Shown here piece after piece: positions 25,587-34,375 of a DNA stretch of 64,000 bases. This stretch comes from Variovorax sp. ZS18.2.2 (lineage in GTDB: Bacteria; Pseudomonadota; Gammaproteobacteria; Burkholderiales; Burkholderiaceae_C). The notes under the pieces were generated by a model, which made no database searches, was not told the origin of the DNA, and saw only the letters and a program-made list of their open reading frames with translations. A program made the position numbers and the translations under genes. Where the stretch lies: the NCBI RefSeq assembly GCF_024701975.1, contig NZ_JANLNM010000009.1, positions 1 through 64,000 on the forward strand. Direction: 5' to 3'. Numbering within the stretch: position 1 is the stretch's first letter; every line of letters begins with the position of its first letter.

Positions 25587-26780
25587 TTATCCCCGCAGAA
25601 CGGATTTGCCAATGATCAGTTGTTGGACTTCCGTCGCGCCTTCGTAGATGCGCAGCGAGCGGATGTCGCGGTAGAGGCTTTCAATCTTCGTGCCAACCTT
25701 CACGCCTAGGCCGCCGTGCATCTGCAGTGCCATGTCGATGACGCGGCTGGCGTTTTCGGTGGCGCACATCTTGGCCATCGCAGCAGCAGCGGAGACATCG
25801 CCCACTGCCGCCGCACCGCGTTGCTCGGCGTCGTCGCGCATCCATGCGGCGCGGTAGGTGAGCAGTGCGGCGCTGTCGATCAGCGCGGCCATCTCGCCGA
25901 GCTTGGCTTGCGTGAGCTGGAAGTCGGCGAGCGTCTGGCCAAACATGCGGCGGCCCTTCGCATGTGCGATGGCTTCAGCCAATGCGCGGCGGCCCATGCC
26001 CAGCGCCGCGGCCGCAACCGATGCGCGGAAGATGTCGAGCGTGCGCATCGCGAGCTTGAAGCCGCCGTTGAGCTCGCCGAGCTGCGCGGTCCGCGGCACG
26101 ACGCAGTTGTCGAAGCGCAGCGTGGCGAGCGGATGCGGCGCCATCACGTCGATGTGCTCGGAGGTGTCGAGTCCGGGCGTCGTCGCATCGGCGATGAAGA
26201 CGGTGATGCCGCGCGTGCCGCCGGTCGGATCGGTCTTCGCGAACACGCAATAGAAGTCGGCGATGCCGCCGTTGCTGATCCAGGTTTTCTGGCCGTTCAG
26301 CAGCCAGCCGCCGGCTGTGGGCTCGGCACGCATGGCCATCGCGGCCACGTCCGAGCCCGCATCGGGTTCGCTCAATGCGAAGGCCGCAATCTTGTCGCCC
26401 TTGCCCACCGCAGTCAGATATTGCGATTGCTGCTTGGGCGTGCCAGCAAGCGTGATCGCACCGCTGCCGAGCCCCTGCATCGCAAAGGCGAAGTCGGCCA
26501 GCGGCGAGTGGTAGCCGAGCGTTTCGCGCAACAGCACGAGCGCGCGCGAATCGAGGCGTTCCAGCGCACCGCCCGCGCTGCCGGGCACGGCATAGCGCAG
26601 CCAGCCACCATCGCCGAGGCGGCGCACCCATTCGCGGCAGGCCGCGCGGTCGTCGCGCTCATCGATTTCCTGCGCTGCGCACCAGGGCAACAGTTCGCGT
26701 GCGAGTGCACGATGCGCTTCATCGAAGAACGGCAGTGCGAGGTGCGCCGTCGAAGGTGGTGCGGGGATCTTCGTCATCAT
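25587..26780 (-). CDS. Acyl-CoA dehydrogenase
   Basis: 397 residues with the FAD-binding motifs FALSEPDAGSDVAAM and WISNGGIADFYCV and the C-terminal LRIYEGATEVQQLIIG, whose Glu is the usual catalytic base. It probably oxidises an alicyclic acyl-CoA formed after ring reduction. Start ATG 26780 lies 4 bp beyond the hydratase stop; an in-frame codon at 26795 would overlap it. Confidence 0.9.
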   Translation of the reverse strand: MMTKIPAPPSTAHLALPFFDEAHRALARELLPWCAAQEIDERDDRAACREWVRRLGDGGWLRYAVPGSAGGALERLDSRALVLLRETLGYHSPLADFAFAMQGLGSGAITLAGTPKQQSQYLTAVGKGDKIAAFALSEPDAGSDVAAMAMRAEPTAGGWLLNGQKTWISNGGIADFYCVFAKTDPTGGTRGITVFIADATTPGLDTSEHIDVMAPHPLATLRFDNCVVPRTAQLGELNGGFKLAMRTLDIFRASVAAAALGMGRRALAEAIAHAKGRRMFGQTLADFQLTQAKLGEMAALIDSAALLTYRAAWMRDDAEQRGAAAVGDVSAAAAMAKMCATENASRVIDMALQMHGGLGVKVGTKIESLYRDIRSLRIYEGATEVQQLIIGKSVLRG

Positions 26781-26784
26781 GGCG

Positions 26785-27639
26785 TCAGTCCCCACCGAAC
26801 ACGGGCTTGCGCTTCGCCGCGAAGGCTTCGTAGGCGCGCTTGAAGTCCTCGGTCTGCATGCAGATGGCCTGCGCCTGTGCTTCGGCTTCGATCGCCTGGT
26901 CGATGGTCATCGACCATTCCTGCGCGAGCATCGTCTTGGTCATGCTGTGCGCAAAGCTTGGACCTTCGGCCAGTTCGCGCGCCATCTTGGTGGCGGCTTG
27001 GAGCAGCGCATCGCTTTCGTGCAACGCGTTGAAGAAGCCCCAGGCGTGGCCTTCCTGCGCCGTCATCGCGCGGCCGGTGAAGAGCAGTTCCGATGCGCGG
27101 CCCTGGCCGATCACGCGCGGCAGCAGTGCGCACGCGCCCATGTCCGCGCCGGCCAGGCCCACGCGAGTGAAGAGGAACGCGGTGCGTGTGGCGGGCGAGC
27201 CGTAGCGCAGGTCGCAGGCCAGCGCGATCATCGCGCCGGCGCCGGCGCACACGCCGTCGATGGCACCCACGATCGGTTGCGGGCAGGCGCGAATGGCTTT
27301 CACCAGGTCGCCGGTCATGCGCGTGAATTCGAGCAGCTCGGGCATGCGCATGCCGGTGAGCGGTCCGATGATCTCGTGCACGTCGCCGCCCGAGCAGAAG
27401 TTGCCGCCCGCGCCGGTGATGACGATCGCCTTCACATCGGTCGCGTAGTTCAACGCGCGGAACAGGTCACGCAGCTCGGCGTACGAATCGAAGGTGAGCG
27501 GGTTCTTGCGCTCGGGCCGGTTCAGCGTGACGGTGCCGACGCCGGCCTCGTAGCTCCATGCGAAGTGCTCGGCCTTGTAGGCTGCCTTCGCCTCGAATTG
27601 CGCGCGCATGGGATTGCCTGCGCCGATGTAGTGCTTCAT
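26785..27639 (-). CDS. Enoyl-CoA hydratase/isomerase family protein
   Basis: 284 residues of the crotonase fold, with oxyanion-hole segments GNFCSGGDVHEI (about residues 80-91) and DGVCAGAGAMIALACDLRYG (about 130-149). It would hydrate an unsaturated cyclic acyl-CoA or take part in ring cleavage. Its ATG overlaps the marR-like stop (27636-27639). Confidence 0.9.
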   Translation of the reverse strand: MKHYIGAGNPMRAQFEAKAAYKAEHFAWSYEAGVGTVTLNRPERKNPLTFDSYAELRDLFRALNYATDVKAIVITGAGGNFCSGGDVHEIIGPLTGMRMPELLEFTRMTGDLVKAIRACPQPIVGAIDGVCAGAGAMIALACDLRYGSPATRTAFLFTRVGLAGADMGACALLPRVIGQGRASELLFTGRAMTAQEGHAWGFFNALHESDALLQAATKMARELAEGPSFAHSMTKTMLAQEWSMTIDQAIEAEAQAQAICMQTEDFKRAYEAFAAKRKPVFGGD

Positions 27640-28115
27640 TCGGTCTCCGCCATCGATTGGTTGTGTGAGTGTTGCTTGACCTTGCCGAGCAGCTTGTGCA
27701 GCTGCGCGATCTCTTTGCTGCTGAGGCCCGCGAAGGCCCCGACGATCCAGTCTTCGTGCTGTTGCGCCATGTCGTTGAAGAGCTTGCGGCCGCGAGCCGT
27801 GAGCCGCACGCGCCAGGCGCGCCGGTCGCCTTCGACGTTGATCCGCTCGACCACGCCTTCGGTCACGAGCTGGTCGGTGATGCCGGTGACGTTGCCGCCG
27901 GTCACCATCATCCGGCGCGAGAGCTCGTTCATCTTCAGCCCCTCGGGTGAGCGTTCGAGTTGCGACATGAGGTCGAAGCGCGGCAGCGTGGTGGCGAACT
28001 GGGAGCGCAATTCATTGCGCACCTGCTTCTCGATGAGCTGAGTGCAGGTGAGCAACCGCAGCCAGAGCCGCAAGGCTTCGGGGTGTTCGCTGTGCGCGCG
28101 CGCTTCGAGGTCCAT
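27636..28115 (-). CDS. MarR-family regulator of the aryl-CoA operon
   Basis: 159 residues with the winged HTH (LPRFDLMSQLERSPEGLKMNELSRRMMVTGGNVTGITDQLV) and the DRRAWRVRLTARGR wing. MarR proteins are usually ligand-released repressors, and aryl-CoA thioesters are frequent ligands for regulators of such pathways. ATG 28115 is one base after the bifunctional gene's stop. Lying second in the operon, it would autoregulate through the dyad at 30509-30526. Confidence 0.88.
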   Translation of the reverse strand: MDLEARAHSEHPEALRLWLRLLTCTQLIEKQVRNELRSQFATTLPRFDLMSQLERSPEGLKMNELSRRMMVTGGNVTGITDQLVTEGVVERINVEGDRRAWRVRLTARGRKLFNDMAQQHEDWIVGAFAGLSSKEIAQLHKLLGKVKQHSHNQSMAETE

Positions 28116-28116
28116 G

Positions 28117-30501
28117 TCAGTGTGTCTCCTCGGTGTTCTGCGCCGCCACCGCGGCATTCGCGGCCGCGGCGATCTGCTGTTGCTTGGCGATCTCGCGGTA
28201 CATCTGATCGCGGCCGCTCAGGTATTGCTTGGGCCAGTCGACATCGCGGCTTTGCAGCTTGGCCGCTTCGTGCAGCGTCCATGCGGGGTCCGCGAGGTGC
28301 GGGCGCGCGATGGCGCAGAGGTCGGCACGACCCGCCGCGATGATGCTGTTGGCCTGGTCCGCCTCGGTGATTGCGCCCACTGCGATGGTCGAGATGCCGA
28401 CCTCGTTGCGGATGCGGTCGGAGAACGGCGTCTGGTACATGCGCCCGTAGACAGGCTTCGCGGCGCGGGTGGTCTGGCCCGACGAGACGTCGATGAAATC
28501 GGCGCCGGCGTCCTTGAACAGGCGCGCGACGATGACTGCGTCCGCATCGGTGTTGCCGCCGGGTGCCCAGTCGTGCGCGGAGATGCGCACGCTCATCGGC
28601 TTGTCTTCGGGCCACACGGCGCGCATCGCGCGGAACACCTCGAGCGGATAGCGGCAGCGTGCGTCGATGTCGCCACCGTATTCGTCGGTGCGCTGATTGG
28701 TGAGCGGGCTGATGAAGGCCGAGAGCAGGTAGCCGTGTGCGCAGTGCAGCTCGATCCAGTCGAAGCCGCATTCGACGGCGCGGCGGGTCGAATCGACGAA
28801 CTGGTCGCGCAGCGTGTCCATCTCGGCGCGCGTGATGGCGGCGGGCAGCTGGTTCTGTTCGCCGTAGGGCAGCGCGCTGGCGCCGAGCACCGGCCAGTTG
28901 CCGTCTTCGAGCGGTTCGTCGGTGCCTTCCCAGCCGACGCGCGTCGAGCCCTTCGGGCCGCTGTGACCGAGCTGCATCGCGATCTTCGCGCTCGACTGCG
29001 TGTGCACGAAGTCGACGATGCGCTTGAAGGCCGCTTGTTGCGTGTCGTTGTAGAGGCCGGTACAGGCCGGCGTGATGCGGCCTTCGGGCGTCGGGCTCGT
29101 CATCTCGACGAAGACCATCGCTGCGCCGCCGAGTGCGCGCGCGCCCAGGTGCACCAGCAGGAAGTCTTGCGGCACGCCATCGACTGCGCTGTAGGTAGCC
29201 ATCGGCGAGACCAGGATGCGGTTCTTCAGCGTGAGCCCGCGCACCTTGTACGGCATGAGCATCGGCGCAATCGCTTTGCCGCCCGCGAGCCACTGTTCGT
29301 AGCCGCCGAGCCATTGCGTGTCGCGCACGCGCAGGTTCTCGTGGCTGATGCGCTGCGAGCGCGTGAGCAGCGAATAGGCGAACTGCTCGATTTCCATGCC
29401 GGTGTAGCGCGGCACGTTCTCGAACCACTCGGTCGAGTTGCGCGCGGCGTTCTGGATCTTCAGCACCTCGACGCTGCGGCGTGCTTCATAGCCCTCGAGC
29501 ACATGGTCGACGGTGCCGCCCTGCTCGAATTCGTTTGCCAAGTCGATCGCGTCTTCGAGCGCGAGCTTGGTGCCCGAGCCGATCGAGAAGTGCGCCGTGT
29601 GCGCCGCGTCGCCCATCAGCACCACGGGCACCGAGCGGCCTTCGACGTCGATGCGGTGTGTCCAGCGTTCGCACACCACGCGCGGAAAGCGGATCCAGTT
29701 GGCCGAGCCGCGCAGGTGCGTGGCGTTGCTGATCAGCGAGTGGCCGCCGAGGTATTTGGCGAACAGCTTCTCGCAGAAGGCGATGGCCTCGGGCTGCTCC
29801 ATCTGGTCGAGGCCGTGGGCCCTCCACACCGCTTCGGGCGTCTCGACGATGAAGGTCGAGGTCTTGTCGTCGAACTGGTAGGCATGTGCCTGGAACCAGC
29901 CGTGCTCGGTCTCTTCGAACGCGAAGGTGAAGGCGTCGAAGGTCTGGTGCGTGCCCAGCCACACGAAGCGGCAGTTGCGCAGGTCGACGTCGGGCTTGAA
30001 CACATCGGCATAGCGCTGGCGGATGCGGCTGTTGAGGCCGTCGCTCGCGATCACGAGGTCGGCCTTGTACTGCGCGGCGATCGCGTGGTCGTCGGTGGCG
30101 TCGATCTCGAACACGAGATCCACGCCCAGCGCGAGGCAGCGCTCCTGCAGGATGTTGAGCAGGCGCTTGCGCCCGATACCGCAGAAGCCGTGGCCGCCGG
30201 AGCGCACCTGACGGTCCTTGAAGAAAACCTGGATGTCGTCCCAGTGATGGAACTCGTTGCCGATCAGCGCCGCGGTGTCGGCATCGGCGGCCTTGAGGTT
30301 GCCCAGCGTCTGGTCGCTCAGCACCACGCCCCAGCCGAAGGTGTCGAACGGCCGGTTGCGCTCCACCACCGTGATCTGCAGCGCGGGGTTGCGCGCCTTC
30401 ATCAACAGCGCGAAATACAAACCCGCCGGACCGCCGCCGATGCACAGGATGCGCTGGAGGTCCGAGGCGGGAGCGGATGGGAGCGGACTGAGGCTGTTCA
30501 T
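28117..30501 (-). CDS. Bifunctional flavin monooxygenase/old-yellow-enzyme reductase (2-aminobenzoyl-CoA monooxygenase/reductase-like)
   Basis: 794 residues with two fused domains. Residues about 15-385 form a class A FAD monooxygenase (ILCIGGGPAGLYFALLM Rossmann motif, DG motif DLVIASDGLNS, GD motif VVLMGDAAHTAHFSIGSG). Residues about 405-770 form an OYE-type FMN reductase (LKNRILVSPMATYSA, HCAHGYLLSAFISPLTNQRTDEYGG). This architecture is that of 2-aminobenzoyl-CoA monooxygenase/reductase (Azoarcus abm system) and of proteins labelled salicylyl-CoA 5-hydroxylase. Start ATG 30501; the in-frame TTG at 30537 is inside the -35 element. First gene of the operon. Confidence 0.88.
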   Translation of the reverse strand: MNSLSPLPSAPASDLQRILCIGGGPAGLYFALLMKARNPALQITVVERNRPFDTFGWGVVLSDQTLGNLKAADADTAALIGNEFHHWDDIQVFFKDRQVRSGGHGFCGIGRKRLLNILQERCLALGVDLVFEIDATDDHAIAAQYKADLVIASDGLNSRIRQRYADVFKPDVDLRNCRFVWLGTHQTFDAFTFAFEETEHGWFQAHAYQFDDKTSTFIVETPEAVWRAHGLDQMEQPEAIAFCEKLFAKYLGGHSLISNATHLRGSANWIRFPRVVCERWTHRIDVEGRSVPVVLMGDAAHTAHFSIGSGTKLALEDAIDLANEFEQGGTVDHVLEGYEARRSVEVLKIQNAARNSTEWFENVPRYTGMEIEQFAYSLLTRSQRISHENLRVRDTQWLGGYEQWLAGGKAIAPMLMPYKVRGLTLKNRILVSPMATYSAVDGVPQDFLLVHLGARALGGAAMVFVEMTSPTPEGRITPACTGLYNDTQQAAFKRIVDFVHTQSSAKIAMQLGHSGPKGSTRVGWEGTDEPLEDGNWPVLGASALPYGEQNQLPAAITRAEMDTLRDQFVDSTRRAVECGFDWIELHCAHGYLLSAFISPLTNQRTDEYGGDIDARCRYPLEVFRAMRAVWPEDKPMSVRISAHDWAPGGNTDADAVIVARLFKDAGADFIDVSSGQTTRAAKPVYGRMYQTPFSDRIRNEVGISTIAVGAITEADQANSIIAAGRADLCAIARPHLADPAWTLHEAAKLQSRDVDWPKQYLSGRDQMYREIAKQQQIAAAANAAVAAQNTEETH

Positions 30502-30508
30502 GGTTGAA

Positions 30509-30537
30509 TAGTTTAGACATAAACAATCTGCTGTCAA
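30509..30537 (-). promoter_or_regulatory. Promoter and MarR-type dyad of the aryl-CoA operon
   Basis: On the minus strand a perfect TTGACA (30537-30532) is followed after 16 bp by TAAACT (30515-30510). The imperfect palindrome with arms GTTTA (30511-30515) and TAAAC (30520-30524) overlaps the -10, a typical repressor position. The -10 ends only 8 bp before ATG 30501, leaving little or no 5' leader and no visible RBS. Confidence 0.6.
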
Positions 30538-30592
30538 TGCGGGTTTGGTAACCGACCTCGACAGGCCTCAGGGCGGGAGTGACGCGGTAGGG

Positions 30593-31897
30593 ATGCAAAC
30601 ACTTGCAAAAATCAATACCATGGGCCCCATGCAAAACTTGATACCCAAGATCGAGTCGCAGCTGGCTTCGCTGCCTGTCCCCATCGCGCTGGAGCTGCCG
30701 GATGGCCGGCGCGTTGCCCAGGCGGGAGCCCGCGTCACGCTGGCTTTCAAGGAGTGGACGGTGCTGGCCAAGCTGGCCGCCCGACAGGTGGGCGCCATCG
30801 GCGAGGCGTATGTCGAGGGCAAGGTGCAGATCGAGGGCGCCATGCGCGACCTGATCGACGCCACCGTCGGCATGCTGCCCGGCAATCCGGCCGAAACCGA
30901 CACCAGCTGGTGGAGCCGCCTGCAGCACCGGGCCAAGTCGCACGGCTCGCATTCGCTGCGCAAGGACGCGGCGCAGATCGAGTTCCACTACGACGTCTCC
31001 GACGACTTCTACGCGCTGTGGCTCGATGCGCGCCGCGTCTATTCATGTGCCTACTTCCGCACGCCCGACCTCACGTTGGCCCAGGCGCAGGAAGCCAAGC
31101 TCGACCACATCTGCAAGAAGCTCATGCTGCAACCGGGCGAGCGCTACCTCGACATCGGCTCCGGCTGGGGCGCGCTGCTCCTGTGGGCGGCCGAGCACTA
31201 CGGCGTCGACGCGACCGGCATCACGCTGTCGAAGAACCAGCATGCCTATGTGCAGCGCCTGATCGAAGAGAAGGGCCTGCAGGGCCGTGTGCGTGTCGAG
31301 CTGCGCGACTACCGGGAGCTCTCGGCTGAGCAGCCCTTCGACAAGATCTCCTCGGTCGGCATGTTCGAGCATGTGGGCGCGGCCAACATGCCGACCTACT
31401 TTCGCAAGATCCATTCGCTCCTGAAGCCCGGTGGCCTCGTCATGAACCACGGCATCACCTCGGGCGAGCTCAACTACCGCCAGCTCGGCGCGGGCATGGG
31501 CGATTTCATCGAGAAGTACATCTTCCCCGGCGGCGAGCTGCTGCACGTGACGCATGTGCTGCGCGAGACGGCGGCCGCGGGCCTGGAGATGGTCGACACC
31601 GAGAGCTTGCGCCCGCACTATGCGCGCACGCTCTGGGCGTGGTCCGACGCGCTCGAGGCGCAGCTGGACACCGCGCTCAAGGTGCTGCAGCGCAGCGGCG
31701 GCCGCCAGGGCGAGAACGCCGAACGCGTGCTGCGTGCCTACCGCCTGTACCTCGCGGGCTCGGCCATGAGTTTCGAACAGGGCTGGATCTCACTCCACCA
31801 GATGCTCTCCATCAAGCCCGACGGCAAGGTGGAACATGGCGTTCTGCGCGGCGCGCAATCGGTGTACCCTTTTGCCCGTGACTACATCTACAAGTGA
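30593..31897 (+). CDS. Cyclopropane-fatty-acyl-phospholipid synthase family protein
   Basis: 434 residues from ATG 30593. It is a SAM-dependent methyltransferase of the Cfa family: YLDIGSGWGALLLWAAEHYG (SAM motif), GITLSKNQHAYVQR, and SVGMFEHVGAANMPTYF are intact. Known enzymes add a methylene bridge to unsaturated membrane acyl chains. The exact start is uncertain: in-frame ATGs at 30620 and 30629 are also possible and the RBS is not decisive. A DUF1840 gene follows 12 bp downstream. Confidence 0.88.
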   Translation: MQTLAKINTMGPMQNLIPKIESQLASLPVPIALELPDGRRVAQAGARVTLAFKEWTVLAKLAARQVGAIGEAYVEGKVQIEGAMRDLIDATVGMLPGNPAETDTSWWSRLQHRAKSHGSHSLRKDAAQIEFHYDVSDDFYALWLDARRVYSCAYFRTPDLTLAQAQEAKLDHICKKLMLQPGERYLDIGSGWGALLLWAAEHYGVDATGITLSKNQHAYVQRLIEEKGLQGRVRVELRDYRELSAEQPFDKISSVGMFEHVGAANMPTYFRKIHSLLKPGGLVMNHGITSGELNYRQLGAGMGDFIEKYIFPGGELLHVTHVLRETAAAGLEMVDTESLRPHYARTLWAWSDALEAQLDTALKVLQRSGGRQGENAERVLRAYRLYLAGSAMSFEQGWISLHQMLSIKPDGKVEHGVLRGAQSVYPFARDYIYK

Positions 31898-31909
31898 GTG
31901 AACACAACC

Positions 31910-32233
31910 ATGCTCTATCGTTTCAAGTCCCGGGCCGCTCCTGATTTCGTGATGCTCGAAGTCCATGCGCGCCAGCTGCTCGACATCGTCGGCAAGTCCC
32001 CGGCGCCGCAAGGCATCATCACGGTCGAGCAGATTCCAGGCGCGATCGCCGCGCTCGAGGCCGCACTGGCGCGCGAGGGCGGCAACAGCCACAACAACGA
32101 CGACTACGCCGTCGAAGGCCACACCAGCGAGGCCGAGAAGCAGCATGTAGGACTGCACCAGCGTGCAGCGCCCCTGCTTCACATGCTCAAGGACTCGCAG
32201 GCCGACAACAAGGACGTGACCTGGAGCACCTGA
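31910..32233 (+). CDS. DUF1840-family protein
   Basis: 107 residues (MLYRFKSRAAPDFVMLEVHA...). The sequence matches my recollection of DUF1840, a small cytoplasmic family common in Burkholderiales with no known function. It contains an Asn/His/Asp-rich stretch (NSHNNDDYA). It is 12 bp behind the Cfa-like gene and likely co-transcribed. ATG 31910 is preferred to GTG 31898. Confidence 0.75.
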   Translation: MLYRFKSRAAPDFVMLEVHARQLLDIVGKSPAPQGIITVEQIPGAIAALEAALAREGGNSHNNDDYAVEGHTSEAEKQHVGLHQRAAPLLHMLKDSQADNKDVTWST

Positions 32234-32242
32234 AACAGGTCG

Positions 32243-33259
32243 TCAGTCCACTTTAGCGCCGGAGTCTTTCACGACTTTCGCCCACTTCACGTGCTCGCTT
32301 GCGATGAGCTTCGTGAAGTCGGCCGGCGAATTGCCGCTCGGGATCGCACCCTGGGCGAGCATCTTCTCCTTGATGGCGGGTGTGCCGAGCGACTTGGCCA
32401 CTTCCTGCTGAATCCGGTTCACGATCTCGGGCGAGGTGCCGGCCGGCGCCAGCAGGCCGAACCATGAACTCGCCTCGAATCCCTTGAGCGTCGGACCGCC
32501 CGCTTCTTCCACCGTCGGAAGATCCGGCAGCGCCAGCGAACGCTGCGAACTGGTCACTGCCAGTGCGGTGAGCTTGCCGCCCTTGATCTGCGCCATCGAC
32601 GAGGGCAGGTTGTCGAACATCACGTCGGCATTGCCGCCCACCATGTCCAGCAACGCCGGGCCCGAGCCCTTGTACGGAATGTGCGCCATGAACGTGCCCG
32701 TCATGCTCTTGAAGAGCTCGCCTGCCAGATGGATCGAGGTGCCGCTGCCGCTCGACGCCATGTTCAGCTTGCCGGGGTTGGCCTTGGCGTACTTGATGAA
32801 GTCCTGCACGTTGTGGATGTTCAGCGCCTTGGCTTTGTCGGCATTCATCTCCATCACGTTCGGCACGGCCGCCACCAGCGTGATCGGCACGAAGTCCTTG
32901 ATCGGGTCGAAGGGCAGCTTCGGGTACAGCGCCCGGTTGATGCCGTGCGTGCCCACCGTGCCCATCAGCAGCGTGTAGCCGTCGTTCGGCGCACGCGCCA
33001 CGATCTCGGCGCCCACGTTGCCGCCTGCGCCCGCGCGGTTGTCCACGATGAACTGCTGGCCGAAGGCCTTGGAGAGCTCGGGCGCGACGGCGCGCGCCAG
33101 GATGTCGGTGGTGCCGCCGGCCGCGAAGGGCACGACGATGCGCACGGGCTTGGTCGGCCAGGTGCCCTGGGCCCATGCGGCGGGGGCCATCAGGGCGATG
33201 GCTGCAGCGGCCCACGCCGTCAGCGCGGCCCGGCGATTCGTTTTGAAAGATAAGTTCAT
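32243..33259 (-). CDS. Bug/TctC-family periplasmic solute receptor
   Basis: 338 residues with an N-terminal signal peptide (about residues 1-30, ALTAWAAAAIALMAPAAWAQG). The family signature WPTKPVRIVVPFAAGGTTDILAR and the DNRAGAGGNVGAE loop follow. Such receptors bind carboxylates, amino acids or nicotinate for tripartite tricarboxylate transporters, but no TctA/TctB genes are nearby, as is usual for the many orphan Bug receptors of Burkholderiales. Confidence 0.92.
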   Translation of the reverse strand: MNLSFKTNRRAALTAWAAAAIALMAPAAWAQGTWPTKPVRIVVPFAAGGTTDILARAVAPELSKAFGQQFIVDNRAGAGGNVGAEIVARAPNDGYTLLMGTVGTHGINRALYPKLPFDPIKDFVPITLVAAVPNVMEMNADKAKALNIHNVQDFIKYAKANPGKLNMASSGSGTSIHLAGELFKSMTGTFMAHIPYKGSGPALLDMVGGNADVMFDNLPSSMAQIKGGKLTALAVTSSQRSLALPDLPTVEEAGGPTLKGFEASSWFGLLAPAGTSPEIVNRIQQEVAKSLGTPAIKEKMLAQGAIPSGNSPADFTKLIASEHVKWAKVVKDSGAKVD

Positions 33260-33323
33260 GCGCGCCTTTGTACAGGCGAACCGCACCCATCGCCGCGAGT
33301 GAAAACCCCGGGAATCGACGCTT

Positions 33324-34250
33324 TCAGGCCACCTGCATGCGCTCGGCGAAGCGCTCGCGGCGAAGGCGTTCCAGCACGAAGTCGACGAACACGCGCGTCT
33401 TGGGAGGCAGCAGCTTCTTGCTCGGGTAGTAGAGCCACACCACGCCCGCGTCGAAATGCCATTCGGGCAAGAGCCGCACCAGTTCGCCGCTGCGCAGGCC
33501 CCGCTCGACGAAAGGCATCGGCAGCATGGCCACGCCCAGCCCCAGCACCGCGGCCTGGGCAATGGCTTCGGGGTCGTTGAAGATCGCACGCGGGCGCGGC
33601 AGCTCCACCGTGGCCTGCTGGCCGCCCGCGTGCTGCAGCGTCCAGCTGCGCAGCCGCCCGGTGGGCGAGGAGCGCCGCAGCAGCGCGTCGAACCTCGCCA
33701 GGTCGGTGGGCTGCACAGGCTGCTCGCGTCCCGCCATGTAGGCCGGCGAAGCCACCGCCACCACATGGATGCGCGACAGCTCGCGTGCCACCACGCCCGG
33801 CGACAGCTCGATGCCGCCGCCGATGGCCGCGTCGAAGCCCTCGCCGACCAGGTCCACCTGCTGGTTGTCGAAGTGCCAGTCGGGCAGGATCGACGGGTAG
33901 CGCGCCAGAAAGTCGCCCATCATCGGCAGCACGTGCTCGCGCCCGAAGGCCTGGCCCATGCTCACTTTCAGCGTGCCGGCGGGCTGGCCGTCGTCCTTCG
34001 CGAGGCCGGCCACCGCGTCCTGCAGTGTGGCGAGCGCGCCGCCGATCTGCGCCAGGAAGCGCTCCCCGCCCTCGGTCAGCGTGAGGCGGCGCGTGCTGCG
34101 CTGGAACAGCCGCACACCCAGCCGCGCCTCGAGCCGCGCGACGTTCTTGCTGACGGCCGCCGGCGTGAGCCCCAGGCGCCGGGCGGCTGCCGAGAAGCTA
34201 CCGCCTTCGGCGCTTTGGACGAAGGATTCAAGATGGTTGAGCGGTTCCAT
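33324..34250 (-). CDS. LysR-family transcriptional regulator
   Basis: 308 residues: N-terminal HTH (LESFVQSAEGGSFSAAARRLGLTPAAVSKNVARLE) and a substrate-binding effector domain. ATG 34250 (MEPLNHLESF) matches the usual LysR start; the frame extends upstream without support. It is divergent from the SDR gene across 125 bp containing a LysR-type palindrome, so it very likely controls that gene and itself. Confidence 0.92.
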   Translation of the reverse strand: MEPLNHLESFVQSAEGGSFSAAARRLGLTPAAVSKNVARLEARLGVRLFQRSTRRLTLTEGGERFLAQIGGALATLQDAVAGLAKDDGQPAGTLKVSMGQAFGREHVLPMMGDFLARYPSILPDWHFDNQQVDLVGEGFDAAIGGGIELSPGVVARELSRIHVVAVASPAYMAGREQPVQPTDLARFDALLRRSSPTGRLRSWTLQHAGGQQATVELPRPRAIFNDPEAIAQAAVLGLGVAMLPMPFVERGLRSGELVRLLPEWHFDAGVVWLYYPSKKLLPPKTRVFVDFVLERLRRERFAERMQVA

Positions 34251-34272
34251 GCGTCCATTTTCAATCTCATCT

Positions 34273-34289
34273 TCAACTTTTGGTTGAAT
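34273..34289. promoter_or_regulatory. LysR-type operator between LysR and SDR genes
   Basis: TTCAACTTTTGGTTGAA: 6-bp perfect inverted arms TTCAAC (34273-34278) and GTTGAA (34284-34289), satisfying the T-N11-A LysR box. It sits 23 bp from the LysR ATG and 87 bp upstream of the SDR start. Confidence 0.7.
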
Positions 34290-34375
34290 TTGATTGCGAC
34301 TATTGATGGCTACCGGGAACGCAATGAAATCCCGACACTGAAGGTCTTCTTCCTCCAATCCATCGGAAAAACATC

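Noticed and set aside
28042..30507. Long plus-strand frame over the flavoenzyme
   Set aside because: Antisense to a gene with full catalytic motifs; His/Arg/Ala-rich with no recognisable domain.
30502..30537. TTG 30537 as start of the bifunctional flavoenzyme
   Set aside because: That codon is part of a perfect -35 hexamer and the added residues look non-coding.
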